Positions 1 through 9,429 are shown, numbered from the stretch's first letter. The stretch is 64,000 bases of DNA from Micromonospora sonchi (GCF_014646235.1 NZ_BMNB01000022.1:1-64000); one strand, 5' to 3'. Made by a program: numbers and translations. Notes: generated from the sequence alone by a model not told the origin.

Positions 1-2
1 AG

Positions 3-1499
3 AAGTCCGTGCCCATCGTGCAGAAGGTGCAGTCCCAGGGCCTCGGCGGCATCTGGGAGGAGATCAAGGAGAAGGTCGGCGACCTCAAGGCCAACCTCTT
101 CTCCAAGATCAGCGAGTACCTGATCCCAACCATCCTGATGGCCGGCATCACCTGGGTCCTCAGCCTGCTCAACCCCGCGTCGGCCTTCATCCGCGCCGCC
201 AAGATGATCATCGACTTCGTCACGTTCATCATCACCCAGGGCGCCCAGATCATCGAGTTCGTCAACTCCGTCCTCGACGCCATCATCGCCATCGCCGGTG
301 GTGGCGCGGGCGGGGTGCCGGCGCTGATCGAGAAGGCCCTGGCGCGGTCGGTGCCCGTACTCATCGGCGTCCTCGCCGCGGTCATGGGCATCGGCGGCAT
401 CGCCAACAAGATCAAAAGCCTCTTCAAAGCCCTCAGCAAACCAATCAAGAAAGCAGTCGGCTGGATCGTCGACAAAATCGTCGCCCTCGCCAAAAAACTC
501 TGGACCAAGCTCAAAGGCAAAGGGAGGGGCAAGGGCGGCAAGCAGGCTGCCGCTCCGGAGGGATCGCAGGTATACAAGGAAGAACTCAGTGCCGGCCTCA
601 AGACGCTGGACGGCCTGACGGACAAGTACAAGGCGAGCGGCGCCACCGATCGCCAGATCAGCGCCGAGACCAGGAAGGTCAAGGCTGCGCACCCCATCTT
701 CAAGGAATTGAGCGCCAGCAGGTCCGGCGACGTCTGGCAGTACCGCTACGTCGCCAGCCCACCCACCACGAGGACCGGTCCGCCCACTTCTGGGTCGTCG
801 TTCTCACACGCGCCGGGTGGCTTGGCGGCGCACGAGGGGCACACGATATTGACCGCCGCGAAGCCAAAGACCATCCACCTGATCACCAAGCACGGCGAGA
901 GTGTCACGGACGCGATGCTCAAGCAACGGTTGACAGACGCCCTCGATATGTTCAAGACCGTACGGAACGACAAGATCCAGAAGCAGCAGGACGTCATCAA
1001 CGCGCTGACCCGAGATCTGACCGAGCAACAGACATTCGCGCCAAATCCGAAGCGGCTGGAGAAGATTCGTAAACTCACCGAGCGGATCGCCGCGGCGCAG
1101 GCGACTATCACCGAATACCGCAGCATCGACGAGACCAAGCGGGACCAGGTCTTCGCGGCGCTCGACAAATGGGCCAAGTCGCTGCCGCACATGGTCAGCA
1201 AGGAGGTCACGCACTTCACCAACAACAAGATGATGGAGAGCACCATTCAGGCTGCGCTCGCGGCCAAAAAGTCGGTCATCGACGCGGCATTCACCGCGCC
1301 TGACGGCAGCAGCAAACCCACGGGCTCGCAGACCGGTGTCAGCCACCCCGCGCCGGCCGGTCTGGGCCGCGGCTTCGAGCTCGATCCGGATAACCTGGTC
1401 GTACCGATCACCCGGCCGTTGACCACGCTCGTGCTGCGGCTGGTGATCTCCGACGACACCCAGCGGCACTTCATGATCGAGACGGCCTACTTCGAATGA
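3..1499 (+). CDS. eCIS core-type cargo protein, C-terminal part, with RNase A-like toxin domain (5' end outside window)
   Basis: The reading frame is open at the left edge, so the first in-window GTG (position 9) is probably internal. Numbering from that GTG, residues 30-60 and 112-135 are hydrophobic or amphipathic, with the stretch SLLNPASAFI. I recall this pattern from the region downstream of the DUF4157/eCIS core domain in cargo proteins of extracellular contractile injection systems. A Lys-rich linker follows (about 136-180). Residues about 270-496 resemble the bacterial RNase A-like CDI toxin fold: AHEGHT near 274-279, a second His cluster HLITKHGES near 290, a VTHFTNN segment before an Ala-rich helix ending KSVIDAAF, and a hydrophobic C-terminal strand ending TAYFE. 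I infer an RNase payload. The next gene overlaps it by ATGA, as toxin-immunity pairs often do. Carrier assignment is moderately sure; the toxin fold is an inference from motif order. Confidence 0.6.
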   Translation, partial: KSVPIVQKVQSQGLGGIWEEIKEKVGDLKANLFSKISEYLIPTILMAGITWVLSLLNPASAFIRAAKMIIDFVTFIITQGAQIIEFVNSVLDAIIAIAGGGAGGVPALIEKALARSVPVLIGVLAAVMGIGGIANKIKSLFKALSKPIKKAVGWIVDKIVALAKKLWTKLKGKGRGKGGKQAAAPEGSQVYKEELSAGLKTLDGLTDKYKASGATDRQISAETRKVKAAHPIFKELSASRSGDVWQYRYVASPPTTRTGPPTSGSSFSHAPGGLAAHEGHTILTAAKPKTIHLITKHGESVTDAMLKQRLTDALDMFKTVRNDKIQKQQDVINALTRDLTEQQTFAPNPKRLEKIRKLTERIAAAQATITEYRSIDETKRDQVFAALDKWAKSLPHMVSKEVTHFTNNKMMESTIQAALAAKKSVIDAAFTAPDGSSKPTGSQTGVSHPAPAGLGRGFELDPDNLVVPITRPLTTLVLRLVISDDTQRHFMIETAYFE

Positions 1500-1816
1500 C
1501 CGACGAGCCCATCACCGCCACCCTGGAGCGGGTCCGCGCGTTCCTGGAGCGCTTCTACCACGCCGAAGCGTCCGACGACCGGGCCGCCTCGGCGGCCCTG
1601 CAGGCGTCACTTGGTGACGATCCCCAGGAACGATGGCGCAACGCGCAGGCCTTCGGGCGGGCGATCGATGCTGAGCTGCCGGCGGGCGAACTCCAGCAAT
1701 TGGTATTCCGAGCCTCTGGCCGCAACGTCCTCACCGACGACGAAGCCCGTGAGTTCCTGGAGCGCGTCTACGACGACAACGCATTCGACGTGGCCATCGA
1801 CTACGACGAGGACTAG
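1496..1816 (+). CDS. Small acidic protein, probable immunity partner of the preceding toxin-like domain
   Basis: 106 residues, strongly acidic (ending DVAIDYDED) and predicted helical, with no signal peptide or membrane segment. Its ATG overlaps the stop codon of the preceding gene (ATGA at 1496-1499), so translation is probably coupled. I do not recognise a named family. The immunity role rests on position, overlap, small size and acidity opposite a basic, RNase-like domain. It could instead be a chaperone for loading the cargo protein. A hairpin follows 15 nt after the stop. Confidence 0.5.
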   Translation: MTDEPITATLERVRAFLERFYHAEASDDRAASAALQASLGDDPQERWRNAQAFGRAIDAELPAGELQQLVFRASGRNVLTDDEAREFLERVYDDNAFDVAIDYDED

Positions 1817-1831
1817 CTTGATCTTTGACCT

Positions 1832-1853
1832 GGGGTCGGCCTGTAACGACCCC
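1832..1853 (+). terminator. Terminator-like hairpin after the toxin/immunity pair
   Basis: GGGGTCG (1832-1838) pairs perfectly with CGACCCC (1847-1853) across an 8-nt loop, 15 nt after the stop of the small acidic gene. There is no T-run, as is usual in high-GC actinomycetes. Confidence 0.5.
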
Positions 1854-2215
1854 GGCTGATCATCGCCGCAGCCCTCGGACGCGGCGGATTGCAGTTCGGG
1901 CAAGATCAGGCGCCGAAGGACATCAACTTCGTGCGTGGGCGAACAGCGGCGACTTGCGCGGCTCGACCCTGAGGCGGCCCTCGCGATGCTCGTCGGGATG
2001 AACTTGCTCGGGCCCCTGGAGTCGTGGCTGCTCGGCGCCGGCGGGACGACCGGCGGGCCATCGCCTTCTTCACCGACCTCGCCCTGACGGCGCTCGGACG
2101 CGCCCGGATCAGGCGAGTGGGCCGAAACCGCAGTGGGCCTGGACGGCAACACCGCCGACATCGCCGTGCTCCCGCCGGTGGTGCTCGTGTCACCCCTCAT
2201 GACCTCCACCGTCGA
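1854..2215. other. Intergenic stretch between converging genes; possible gene relic
   Basis: No intact gene is supported here. A plus-strand frame around 1933-2090 has actinomycete-like codon use (reading ...LDPEAALAMLVGMNLLG) but no start and an early stop, so it may be a relic. I cannot name a family for it. Confidence 0.3.
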
Positions 2216-5062
2216 CTACCGCACCTCCTGCCGGACCGGCGATCGCGGCAGGCGCAGCAACGCCGCGATGGCCTCGGCGGTGCCCGGATGGACCTGCACG
2301 AGGGCGGCTGCGGTGGAACCCGTCGCGCCGTCGCCGGAGCGCTGCCAGTCACCCTCGACGCCGAGCAGCGCGGCGACCGCGTCCACCGGCTCCCGGTGGT
2401 CGGCCAACAGGAGATGTACCTGCCCTGCGGGCCGGTCGGAGCGTACCGGCGCGGCAGTGGGGGTGGTGCCCGACCAGGGCGGCACCCAGGAGTCCAGCGC
2501 GGACAGCGTGCCCGGGAAGGTGCGCCCGGCCTCCCGCACCAGCAACGGCACCAACTCCGGCCCGTGCTCGCGCAGGGTGGTGACCAGGTTGGGCAGCCAG
2601 GGCAGCAGCACCGGGTCGGGGAGCCGGGCGAACGCGGTGGACATCGTCTCCACCACGAACGGCGCGAGCCCTGGCACCGGCTCCAGCGCGTGCACGAAAC
2701 CGGAAAGATACTGCGGGAAGGCGGGCAGCAGCAGCGGGTTGGACAGCAGTTCCAGGCAGCGGGCCCGCAACTCGGCCAACGGCAGCATGCCGAGCTGGTG
2801 GTGGGCCGCCCAGAGCAGGGCGACCTTGGGTGGCGCCTGCGGATGGGACTGCGCCAACGCGAGTTCGAGTTGGGACCGGTCGCAACCCAGGGACAGCGCC
2901 AGGCTCTCCAGACTGAACAGGAAGCCGAGCATCGCCCCGACCTGCCGGACGCCGGTCTCCTCCGCGACGAACGCGGTCGGCAGCAGGGTGCAGTAGTGGG
3001 CGTACCCGGTGGTCACGAACGCCTCGCACCAGGCCGGCAGCCTCGGTGCGGTGGCCTGGTGGTGGGCGAGCAGCCGGCGGATGCGGCGCAACACCTCCGG
3101 GGCGTCGTCGACGGTGCGTTCGCCTGCGAGCAACTCGACCGCGCGGGTGCCCAACTCGTCGACCAGCCGGGGGCTGTTCAGCAGCCGGATGGCGTCCTCG
3201 ACCGCCGCGAGGGCGCTGACGGCCGTCGCCTCAGGGCCGTGTGCCGCCCGACGCAGGCGCTGTTCCAGCACCTGTTCGACGGTCACCCCCTCGTAGCCGA
3301 GTTCGATCAGCGCGCGCTGGTGGCGGCCCAGCGCCAGATCCCAGCTCTCCTGGATCGACCGGTGGCCGAGCCGATGCTCACCCATGATCGGGCGGACCGC
3401 GCCCGGTGGCAGCAGGTGCCGCAGCATCCAGAGCAGATCCGAGCAGCCAGCCAGCTCCGGGCTGCCGTGCAGATCCAGCAGCGCCCGCTGCACGGTGCGT
3501 TTCTCCAGGTCCAGACCGAGCGGCTGGAGCCGGTGGAGCACGTCACGGGCCAGCGGTGGCAGGGCATCGTAGCCGACCTGGCCGATCCGGTCCCCGCCGA
3601 GCAGGATCTCGCAGAGCCGCCGCACGTCTCGGCGACCCGGTACGACATCCTTCTCGATGCAGGTCACCGCCGCGTCGGCGAAATCGTACGGGGTGGGGCG
3701 GGCCCGGTTGCGCAGCCCGGCCAACAGGATCGAGGTCTCGAACACCGCGATCGCGTCGGCGGTGCTGGCCAGGTATCCGTTGCGGCGGGCCAACCGGACG
3801 ATGTCCACGCACCAACTGCGCAGCTCCGCCTCATCGAGCCCGTCGGGGGCCGGCGGCGCGGCGAGGAAACCGGAGAGCCGGTCGGTGGCTGCCTCAACCG
3901 GGGCGGCCTCCGGCGTGCCGCGCCCGCGTCGGCTGCGGCTCGTCGCGCCACGCTGACCGCCCAGCCGGTACGGCGTCACGCCTGAGGCGCTCACCGCCTT
4001 GTTCCAGTTGGCGGCGGCGATCGACACCGACCCGGCCGCGAGGCCGAACTGGGCCTCGATCGCGGAGTGGCTGGACGGGATCAGCCCGTACTGCCAGTTG
4101 GTCGCGGTGCGCGGGGTGATGTCGAAGTCGGGGGTGGGGGAGTCGAGGCCGAACTGTTCGACCCTGCTGGCGGCGTGGAAGGCGCCGCAGACGTAAAGGC
4201 AGTCGGCCGGATCCGCGCCGGTCGCCGCGAGGTGTTGCCGGATCCTGGTCCACATGTAGCGCTCGCGGTCCTCGTCGGTGTCGGCGCGTTCCGACCCGGG
4301 CGGACGCAGCCGCCGGAACAGGCTTCCGATCAGCACCATCACCTGGCGGTAGGTGTCGTAGTCGGCGCTGACGAGCGGTCGTTCGACGTAGCTGTCCCAC
4401 CATTCCGACCAGTGCCGCACCTTGCCGTGGTGCAGCAGGTGTGCCTCCAGCTCGGCGAAGCGGGGCCGCAGGTCGCCGATCTCCACGCCGACCGCGTCGC
4501 CGTGCAGCGCGGCCTGTTCACCCGCGTCCTCGCCGGTCTGCTCGTTGGCGGGCTCGTCCGGAGGCGGCGTCTCGTCGCGCGGCGACCACTGGAAGACGTG
4601 GTCGGTGGAGCGGTCCACCAGCACCAGCTCCACGCCCGGCGTCTCCAGCGCGTACGCGATGGCCTGGTATTCCGCGGACGCCTCGGTGACCGGGGCGATC
4701 ACGCTCAGCGGAGCCCACGCGGCGGGAAATCCGTCGAGTTCCGAGGCGAACGCCTGCACCGCCACCGGCAGCCGGCAGTTGCGCAGTTCCGCCAGGACCG
4801 GCTGGAAGTCCTCGCAGAGCTCCAGGTAGATCACCCGGGGCGGCTTCTGTCGCAGCCGGCGCACCATGGCCAGCGCGGAGGCCGGCGAGTGGTGGCACAC
4901 CGGGAAGATCTCCAGCCGTTCGCCCAGCGCGCGGTCGACGTCGTCGACCAGGCCGGTGAGGATGTCGGCGAGGGCGTCGGGGCCGTCGGCGAACGCGGCG
5001 GCGGCGTCGGTGAGCTGCTCACGCAGCGCGCCGAACCCACCGACGCGGGTGGGGGCGGTCAC
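2216..5062 (-). CDS. DUF5682 family protein of the SWIM/vWA/MoxR operon
   Basis: About 948 residues, the last gene of a five-gene minus-strand operon. The GTG at 5062-5060 overlaps the MoxR stop (GTGA), so I prefer it to an ATG 48 nt upstream. The N-terminal part contains an ALAMVRR...PRVIYLELCEDF segment typical of DUF5682. The C-terminal half is helical and repeat-like. There are no membrane segments or recognisable catalytic motif. In Escherichia coli the comparable set, as I recall it, is yehL (MoxR), yehM, yehP (vWA) and yehQ (SWIM), where this protein would correspond to YehM. Biochemical role unknown. It is probably a large partner of the MoxR/vWA chaperone-like complex, since MoxR ATPases usually act with vWA proteins to remodel or metallate target complexes. 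Confidence 0.75.
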   Translation of the reverse strand: MTAPTRVGGFGALREQLTDAAAAFADGPDALADILTGLVDDVDRALGERLEIFPVCHHSPASALAMVRRLRQKPPRVIYLELCEDFQPVLAELRNCRLPVAVQAFASELDGFPAAWAPLSVIAPVTEASAEYQAIAYALETPGVELVLVDRSTDHVFQWSPRDETPPPDEPANEQTGEDAGEQAALHGDAVGVEIGDLRPRFAELEAHLLHHGKVRHWSEWWDSYVERPLVSADYDTYRQVMVLIGSLFRRLRPPGSERADTDEDRERYMWTRIRQHLAATGADPADCLYVCGAFHAASRVEQFGLDSPTPDFDITPRTATNWQYGLIPSSHSAIEAQFGLAAGSVSIAAANWNKAVSASGVTPYRLGGQRGATSRSRRGRGTPEAAPVEAATDRLSGFLAAPPAPDGLDEAELRSWCVDIVRLARRNGYLASTADAIAVFETSILLAGLRNRARPTPYDFADAAVTCIEKDVVPGRRDVRRLCEILLGGDRIGQVGYDALPPLARDVLHRLQPLGLDLEKRTVQRALLDLHGSPELAGCSDLLWMLRHLLPPGAVRPIMGEHRLGHRSIQESWDLALGRHQRALIELGYEGVTVEQVLEQRLRRAAHGPEATAVSALAAVEDAIRLLNSPRLVDELGTRAVELLAGERTVDDAPEVLRRIRRLLAHHQATAPRLPAWCEAFVTTGYAHYCTLLPTAFVAEETGVRQVGAMLGFLFSLESLALSLGCDRSQLELALAQSHPQAPPKVALLWAAHHQLGMLPLAELRARCLELLSNPLLLPAFPQYLSGFVHALEPVPGLAPFVVETMSTAFARLPDPVLLPWLPNLVTTLREHGPELVPLLVREAGRTFPGTLSALDSWVPPWSGTTPTAAPVRSDRPAGQVHLLLADHREPVDAVAALLGVEGDWQRSGDGATGSTAAALVQVHPGTAEAIAALLRLPRSPVRQEVR

Positions 5063-6171
5063 GACAGGGCGGCGATCGCCTGGCGGCCACCGTCGAGGAA
5101 GCCGTTCCACTCGCCGCCGTCCTGCTTGGCCCGCGGCTCCACCACCGCGTGCAGGTACTTGTTGAGGATCGCCAGGTCCTCCGGGCTGCGCCGGGCCAGC
5201 GAGCCCACCAACGAACCGGCCAGCGTGGCGGCCCGCAGGGTGCGGTCGCCGAAGAACTGGCTGTGCAGGATGGCGTCCTCCAGCACACCGATCTGCTCGG
5301 CGGTGGACAGCGCCGACTCCAGCTTGTCGTCGTCGCTGGTGGCCGAGGCGGTGGCGGCCCGCAGGTCGGCGAAGCTCTGCAACAGGATGTCCAGCAGGGT
5401 GGGCGACACGTCCAGCTCGACGTGATGGCGGCGGAGCAACTCCTCGGTACGGAACCGGACGATCTCCGCCTCGCTGCGCTTGTTGGTGACCACCGGGATC
5501 CGGACGAAGTTGAACCGCCGCTTCAGCGCCGAGGACAGGTCATTGACGCCCCGGTCCCGGCTGTTCGCGGTGGCGATGATCGAAAACCCGGGCTTCGCGA
5601 AGACGATGTTGTCGTCGTTGAGCTCGGGGATGGAGACGTACTTCTCCGACAGAATGGAGATCAAGGCGTCCTGCACGTCGCTGGTGGAGCGGGTCAACTC
5701 CTCGAAGCGGCCGAGCAGGCCCTGCTCCATCGCCGTCATGATCGGCGAGGGGATCATCGACTCGCGGGACTGCCCCTTGGCGATGACCATGGAGACGTTC
5801 CACGAGTATTTGATGTGGTCCTCGGTGGTGCCGGCGGTGCCCTGTACGACGAGGGTGGAGTTGCGGCAGATCGCAGCGGCCAGCAGCTCGGCGAGCCAGC
5901 TCTTCCCGGTGCCCGGGTCGCCGATGAGCAGCAGACCCCGATCCGAGGCCAGCGTGACGATGCTGCGTTCGACGAAGCTGCGATCACCGAACCATTTCTG
6001 CGGGATGTCCCGGTCGAGGCCGTCAGCGCGCTCCGAACCCAGGACGAACAGCCGGACCATGCGCGGGCTCAGCCGCCACGAGTACGGCTTGGGGCCGGTG
6101 TCGACCGACTCCAGGTAGTCGAGTTCGTCGGCGTACTTGACCTCTGCGGGGGCACGCAGCATCTCGGACAT
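5059..6171 (-). CDS. MoxR-type AAA+ ATPase
   Basis: 370 residues from the ATG at 6171-6169, which has AGGAGA about 12 nt upstream. The frame is open further upstream but lacks coding character there. Walker A is GDPGTGKS at residues 84-91, an acidic FEEL segment stands at the Walker B region (about 156), sensor 1 is IIATANSRD (198-206), and the arginine-finger region is LSSALKRRF (212-220). This is a complete MoxR/RavA-type core. Such ATPases work with vWA proteins, and the upstream gene is one. It starts 14 nt after the vWA gene and overlaps the DUF5682 gene by 4 nt, so the stoichiometry is probably set by coupled translation. Substrate unknown. Confidence 0.85.
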   Translation of the reverse strand: MSEMLRAPAEVKYADELDYLESVDTGPKPYSWRLSPRMVRLFVLGSERADGLDRDIPQKWFGDRSFVERSIVTLASDRGLLLIGDPGTGKSWLAELLAAAICRNSTLVVQGTAGTTEDHIKYSWNVSMVIAKGQSRESMIPSPIMTAMEQGLLGRFEELTRSTSDVQDALISILSEKYVSIPELNDDNIVFAKPGFSIIATANSRDRGVNDLSSALKRRFNFVRIPVVTNKRSEAEIVRFRTEELLRRHHVELDVSPTLLDILLQSFADLRAATASATSDDDKLESALSTAEQIGVLEDAILHSQFFGDRTLRAATLAGSLVGSLARRSPEDLAILNKYLHAVVEPRAKQDGGEWNGFLDGGRQAIAALS

Positions 6172-6185
6172 GAGGGGTGTCTCTC

Positions 6186-7532
6186 CTAGGTGAGGAAGCT
6201 CTTGAGCTCGAAGACGAGTTTGCGGATGTGGCCGGAGATGACCGGAGTGCCCAGGTCCTTGAGGCGTTGCCGGAACCACGGGTTGACGCTCTGCTGGCCG
6301 GAGCTGCTGACCGAGCCGACCGGGATGAACCGCACCCCCGACCGGTGCACCGCCTCGATGCCGTCGAACAGCGGCTGGGACCGGTCGAACTCGTAGAAGT
6401 CCGAGATCCACACCAGCACGGTGTTCCTCGGCTCGGCGATCTTCGGTCGGGCCATCGCCATCGCCACCGGCCCGTCGTTGCCACCACCGAGGTTGGTGCG
6501 GAGCAGCACCTCGAACGGGTCATGCACCCACGGGGTCAGGTCCAGCGCCCGGGTGTCGTAGGCGATCAGGTGCACGTCGACCTTGGGCAGGCCGGCGAAG
6601 ATCGACGCCAGGATGGTGCAGTTGACCATCGAGTCGACCATCGATCCGGACTGGTCCACCACCACGATCAGCCGCGACGGCGTTGTCTTGCGGGCCGTCT
6701 GTCGGTAGTAGAGCCGGTCGACGTAGAGCCGTTCGTCCTCCGGGCTCCAGTTGGTCAGGTTCTGCCAGATCGTGCGGTCCAGGTCGAGGTTGCGGAAGAC
6801 CCGCTTCGGTGGCACGGACCGGTCGATCGCGCCGACCGCGGTCTGCTCCACCTGGGTACGCAGCACCTCGGCGACCTCGTCGACGAAGCGACGGATCAGG
6901 GACTTGGCGTTGGCCAGCGCCACCCCGGACAGGTTGGCCTTGTCCCGCAGCAGTTGCTCGATCAGCGACATGCTGGGGGTGAGCTGCCGGGCCAGGGTCG
7001 GATCCGCCAGCACCTCACGCAGGTGCATCCGATTGACCAGGTCACCCTCGATGCCGGCGAGGGTGGCGCCCAGCCCGGTGCCCTGCCGGCGCAACTCGCC
7101 GGGTGCGCAACCGAGCGCCTGCTCGAACCAGCCCGCGTCGGACTGCCAACGGGCCAACTGTCCGGCGCTGACCGAACCCGAGCCGGTGGCGAAGACGTTG
7201 AGCAGCAGCTTCGACACCAGCGCCGCTCGGCGTACCTCGGCCTCGCCGGGCCGGTGCGGTCCGGCGTCCTCGCCGGTGGCGGTGGCCTCGGTGTCGGAGA
7301 GCAGGCCGCGCAACTCGTCGGCGAGCTGTGGGAAACGCTGGATCACGGTGTCCACCGACACCGCCGGGTCCAACAGGATGGCGGGCAGCCCCAGATCATC
7401 GACCACGGCCATGCTCGCCGATTCCAGGGCGGGCTGCTCGTCCGGATCGAAGATTCGGCCCAGCAGTCGCCAGTAGAGCACCTGGCGGCGGTTGGCGGCG
7501 GCCAGGTCACCGGGGGTGAAGGAGTCGGTCAT
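6186..7532 (-). CDS. von Willebrand factor A (vWA) domain protein, MoxR partner
   Basis: 448 residues. A helical N-terminal region (about 1-285) precedes a C-terminal vWA domain with an intact MIDAS: DQSGS at 293-297, the Thr in LRTNLGGG (about 346) and the acidic ISDFYEFD loop. It is therefore expected to bind a divalent metal and a ligand carboxylate. The start ATG overlaps the stop of the upstream gene (ATGA, 7529-7532), and the MoxR ATPase follows after 14 nt. This is the classical MoxR/vWA pair; I infer a cytoplasmic complex that remodels an unknown client. Confidence 0.85.
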   Translation of the reverse strand: MTDSFTPGDLAAANRRQVLYWRLLGRIFDPDEQPALESASMAVVDDLGLPAILLDPAVSVDTVIQRFPQLADELRGLLSDTEATATGEDAGPHRPGEAEVRRAALVSKLLLNVFATGSGSVSAGQLARWQSDAGWFEQALGCAPGELRRQGTGLGATLAGIEGDLVNRMHLREVLADPTLARQLTPSMSLIEQLLRDKANLSGVALANAKSLIRRFVDEVAEVLRTQVEQTAVGAIDRSVPPKRVFRNLDLDRTIWQNLTNWSPEDERLYVDRLYYRQTARKTTPSRLIVVVDQSGSMVDSMVNCTILASIFAGLPKVDVHLIAYDTRALDLTPWVHDPFEVLLRTNLGGGNDGPVAMAMARPKIAEPRNTVLVWISDFYEFDRSQPLFDGIEAVHRSGVRFIPVGSVSSSGQQSVNPWFRQRLKDLGTPVISGHIRKLVFELKSFLT

Positions 7533-8923
7533 CGGCGCAGCAACCGTCCCGCCCGCTCGCGCAGCACCGCCACCGCGTCGCCCGCCTTGGCCTCGGCCTT
7601 CGCCACCTTCGGATCGGTGACACCTTCGGCCCAGTCACCGTTGTGCGCCTCGACGGGCTTGCGCTTGACGGTGGCACGCACCGCCAGCGGCTGCACCAGC
7701 CAACGACCGTCGTCCCAGCGAAGCAGACCGAGGCAGCACGACGCGGCGGCGACCAGCGCGGGCGTGAGCGGACCAGCCGCCGGCAGCCGGTCAACGGCGA
7801 TCAAGATCTGCTGGTCGTCCCACTCGGCGGTGAGCCCGCCTTCGGTCTGCCGCACCGTGTAGCCCTCCAGCAGCACCGGCTCCGCGATCGCCGCCGGGTG
7901 TCGGTCCAGCGGCGCGGTGGCCGCCGCGATCGCCGGAGCGAGCAGCAACCGGGCGGTGGCGAACGGGTCGGCCTGCTCACCGACACGGGCCTGCCCGTCG
8001 AGCCAACGCAGGTCGCCGCCGTGCAACGGCAGGTCGGTAACCGTCAACACCCGCCGTTGCGCCAGCGCGGCCAGCAGGACCGGGTGCGCCTGCAGCAGTC
8101 GCCACACCGCCGGCCCGGTGATCGTCTCGACTTTCGCGGCCACCACCGTCGTACGGACCAGACGGGCGGGTTGGCCGTCGGATGGCTCGAGTACGCCGTG
8201 CACCTGCACCCCGATGGCCGTGCCGTGCTCGTGGATGTCCACGCCGAGCGGAAACAGGCGGCCGGAGATCGTCTCGACGTCGCCGGCGCCCGACCAGTCC
8301 TGAGCCAGCAGCACGGCCCGGGACCACAGATCGGCCCAGCGGCGGGCCGGCACCTGCGACATCATGGCCACCGGAAGGCTGGCCCGCAGTTCGGCGGCGA
8401 GACCGTCCAGCAGCACCGCCAGCCGGCGCAGCCCCGGCTCGGCCAGGGCCGCCTCGACCGGTGCCCCGACGGCCGAGAGCAGGTCGTGGTCGACACCGCG
8501 CCAACCGGCCACGGCCGTCTCGTGCAACCAGGCCCGAGCCGCGCCACGAGGCGCGGACGCCTCGACCGTTACGCCGATCGACGCCGCCCGCGGCGCCCGG
8601 TCGCGCCCGACGGCGGCGTCGAACTGGCCGAGCAGCGCGTCGTGGGCCGCGCCGAGCAGGGCCGACCGGGCACCGGCCAGGCTGGCGAGGTCCTCCTGGC
8701 TGAACGATCCAGCGGTCACCTTGCCCACCGCCTCGGTCACCCGGTCGTGCAGCGGGGTGCCGGCCATGGCACCGGCCAGGGCGGCGAGTGCGGCGGCAGC
8801 CTCGTCACCGACCCGCGCGAATCCACCGACCAGGGCGTCGTCGAAACCGGCGACCACCGTATCGGCGTCGACCAGCCCCACCGGGACGCTCTGCTGCAAC
8901 TGCGCCAGTTGCGTGCTCAGCAT
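7529..8923 (-). CDS. Conserved unknown protein between SWIM and vWA genes
   Basis: 464 residues, Ala/Leu-rich and helical, with no signal peptide, membrane segment or recognisable catalytic motif. Its ATG overlaps the SWIM stop and its stop overlaps the vWA start, so it belongs to the same operon. In E. coli the SWIM protein YehQ is much longer than the SWIM gene here, so this protein may be the equivalent of the part that follows the zinc finger there, encoded separately. That is an inference from gene order and size, not from an alignment. The C-terminus ends in a basic tail (RAGRLLRR). Confidence 0.6.
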   Translation of the reverse strand: MLSTQLAQLQQSVPVGLVDADTVVAGFDDALVGGFARVGDEAAAALAALAGAMAGTPLHDRVTEAVGKVTAGSFSQEDLASLAGARSALLGAAHDALLGQFDAAVGRDRAPRAASIGVTVEASAPRGAARAWLHETAVAGWRGVDHDLLSAVGAPVEAALAEPGLRRLAVLLDGLAAELRASLPVAMMSQVPARRWADLWSRAVLLAQDWSGAGDVETISGRLFPLGVDIHEHGTAIGVQVHGVLEPSDGQPARLVRTTVVAAKVETITGPAVWRLLQAHPVLLAALAQRRVLTVTDLPLHGGDLRWLDGQARVGEQADPFATARLLLAPAIAAATAPLDRHPAAIAEPVLLEGYTVRQTEGGLTAEWDDQQILIAVDRLPAAGPLTPALVAAASCCLGLLRWDDGRWLVQPLAVRATVKRKPVEAHNGDWAEGVTDPKVAKAEAKAGDAVAVLRERAGRLLRR

Positions 8924-9429
8924 CAGCGAACCGCCCCGGTGGCCGGGAACCAGTGCAACTCGGGCAGCGCGGTGGTGCTGTCCGGCAGTTCGAGGTAGGC
9001 CAGGTGGCGCAGGAACCGGCTGAACACCACCGCGGCCGGGGTCGGTTCGTGCCGGGTGTCCATCCGGGCCAGCAGGTCGGTCCCGCTGCCCACCCCGTCA
9101 CCGGCATCGACCCGCAGATAGCGGGCGACCCGGTCCACGCCGTACTGGAGGACGGCCTCGTCGGCGAGAGCTTCCAGGTGCTTGCAGGGCGCGCCGCGTA
9201 GCCCACCGCAGGGCCGGTTGTTGTTGGTGCTGCAGTGGTAGGCGTGGGTGCCGGCGACCAATGACGAGACGTAGACCCGTTCGATGTCCGAGCCACTGGA
9301 GACCACACCCTGTAGCCGCCCGTCGGCCAGCTCGACGAAGGGCACCTTCGCCAACTTGCGCGCCCGGGCGGGCGGCACCACCGCCAGCACGCTACGCCGC
9401 CGCCAGGCGTTCCCGTCAGCGTCCGTCAC
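8923..9429 (-). CDS. SWIM zinc-finger protein
   Basis: 168 residues from the GTG at 9429-9427, chosen because GGGAGG lies 6 nt upstream; an ATG at 9507 has no such site. The SWIM-type cluster is HCSTNN...PCGG...PCKH, where Cys, Cys, Cys and His can bind zinc. SWIM domains usually bind nucleic acid or protein partners. It is the first gene of the five-gene operon SWIM, unknown, vWA, MoxR, DUF5682, and overlaps the next by ATGA. Promoter and control are not obvious; the short region upstream (9430-9526) separates it from a divergent small gene. Confidence 0.75.
   Translation of the reverse strand: MTDADGNAWRRRSVLAVVPPARARKLAKVPFVELADGRLQGVVSSGSDIERVYVSSLVAGTHAYHCSTNNNRPCGGLRGAPCKHLEALADEAVLQYGVDRVARYLRVDAGDGVGSGTDLLARMDTRHEPTPAAVVFSRFLRHLAYLELPDSTTALPELHWFPATGAVR

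Noticed and set aside
2024..9000. Several long plus-strand open frames opposite the SWIM/vWA/MoxR/DUF5682 operon
   Set aside because: They mirror the third-position GC of the minus-strand genes, lack ribosome-binding sites, and give Arg/Gly-rich products without family motifs.
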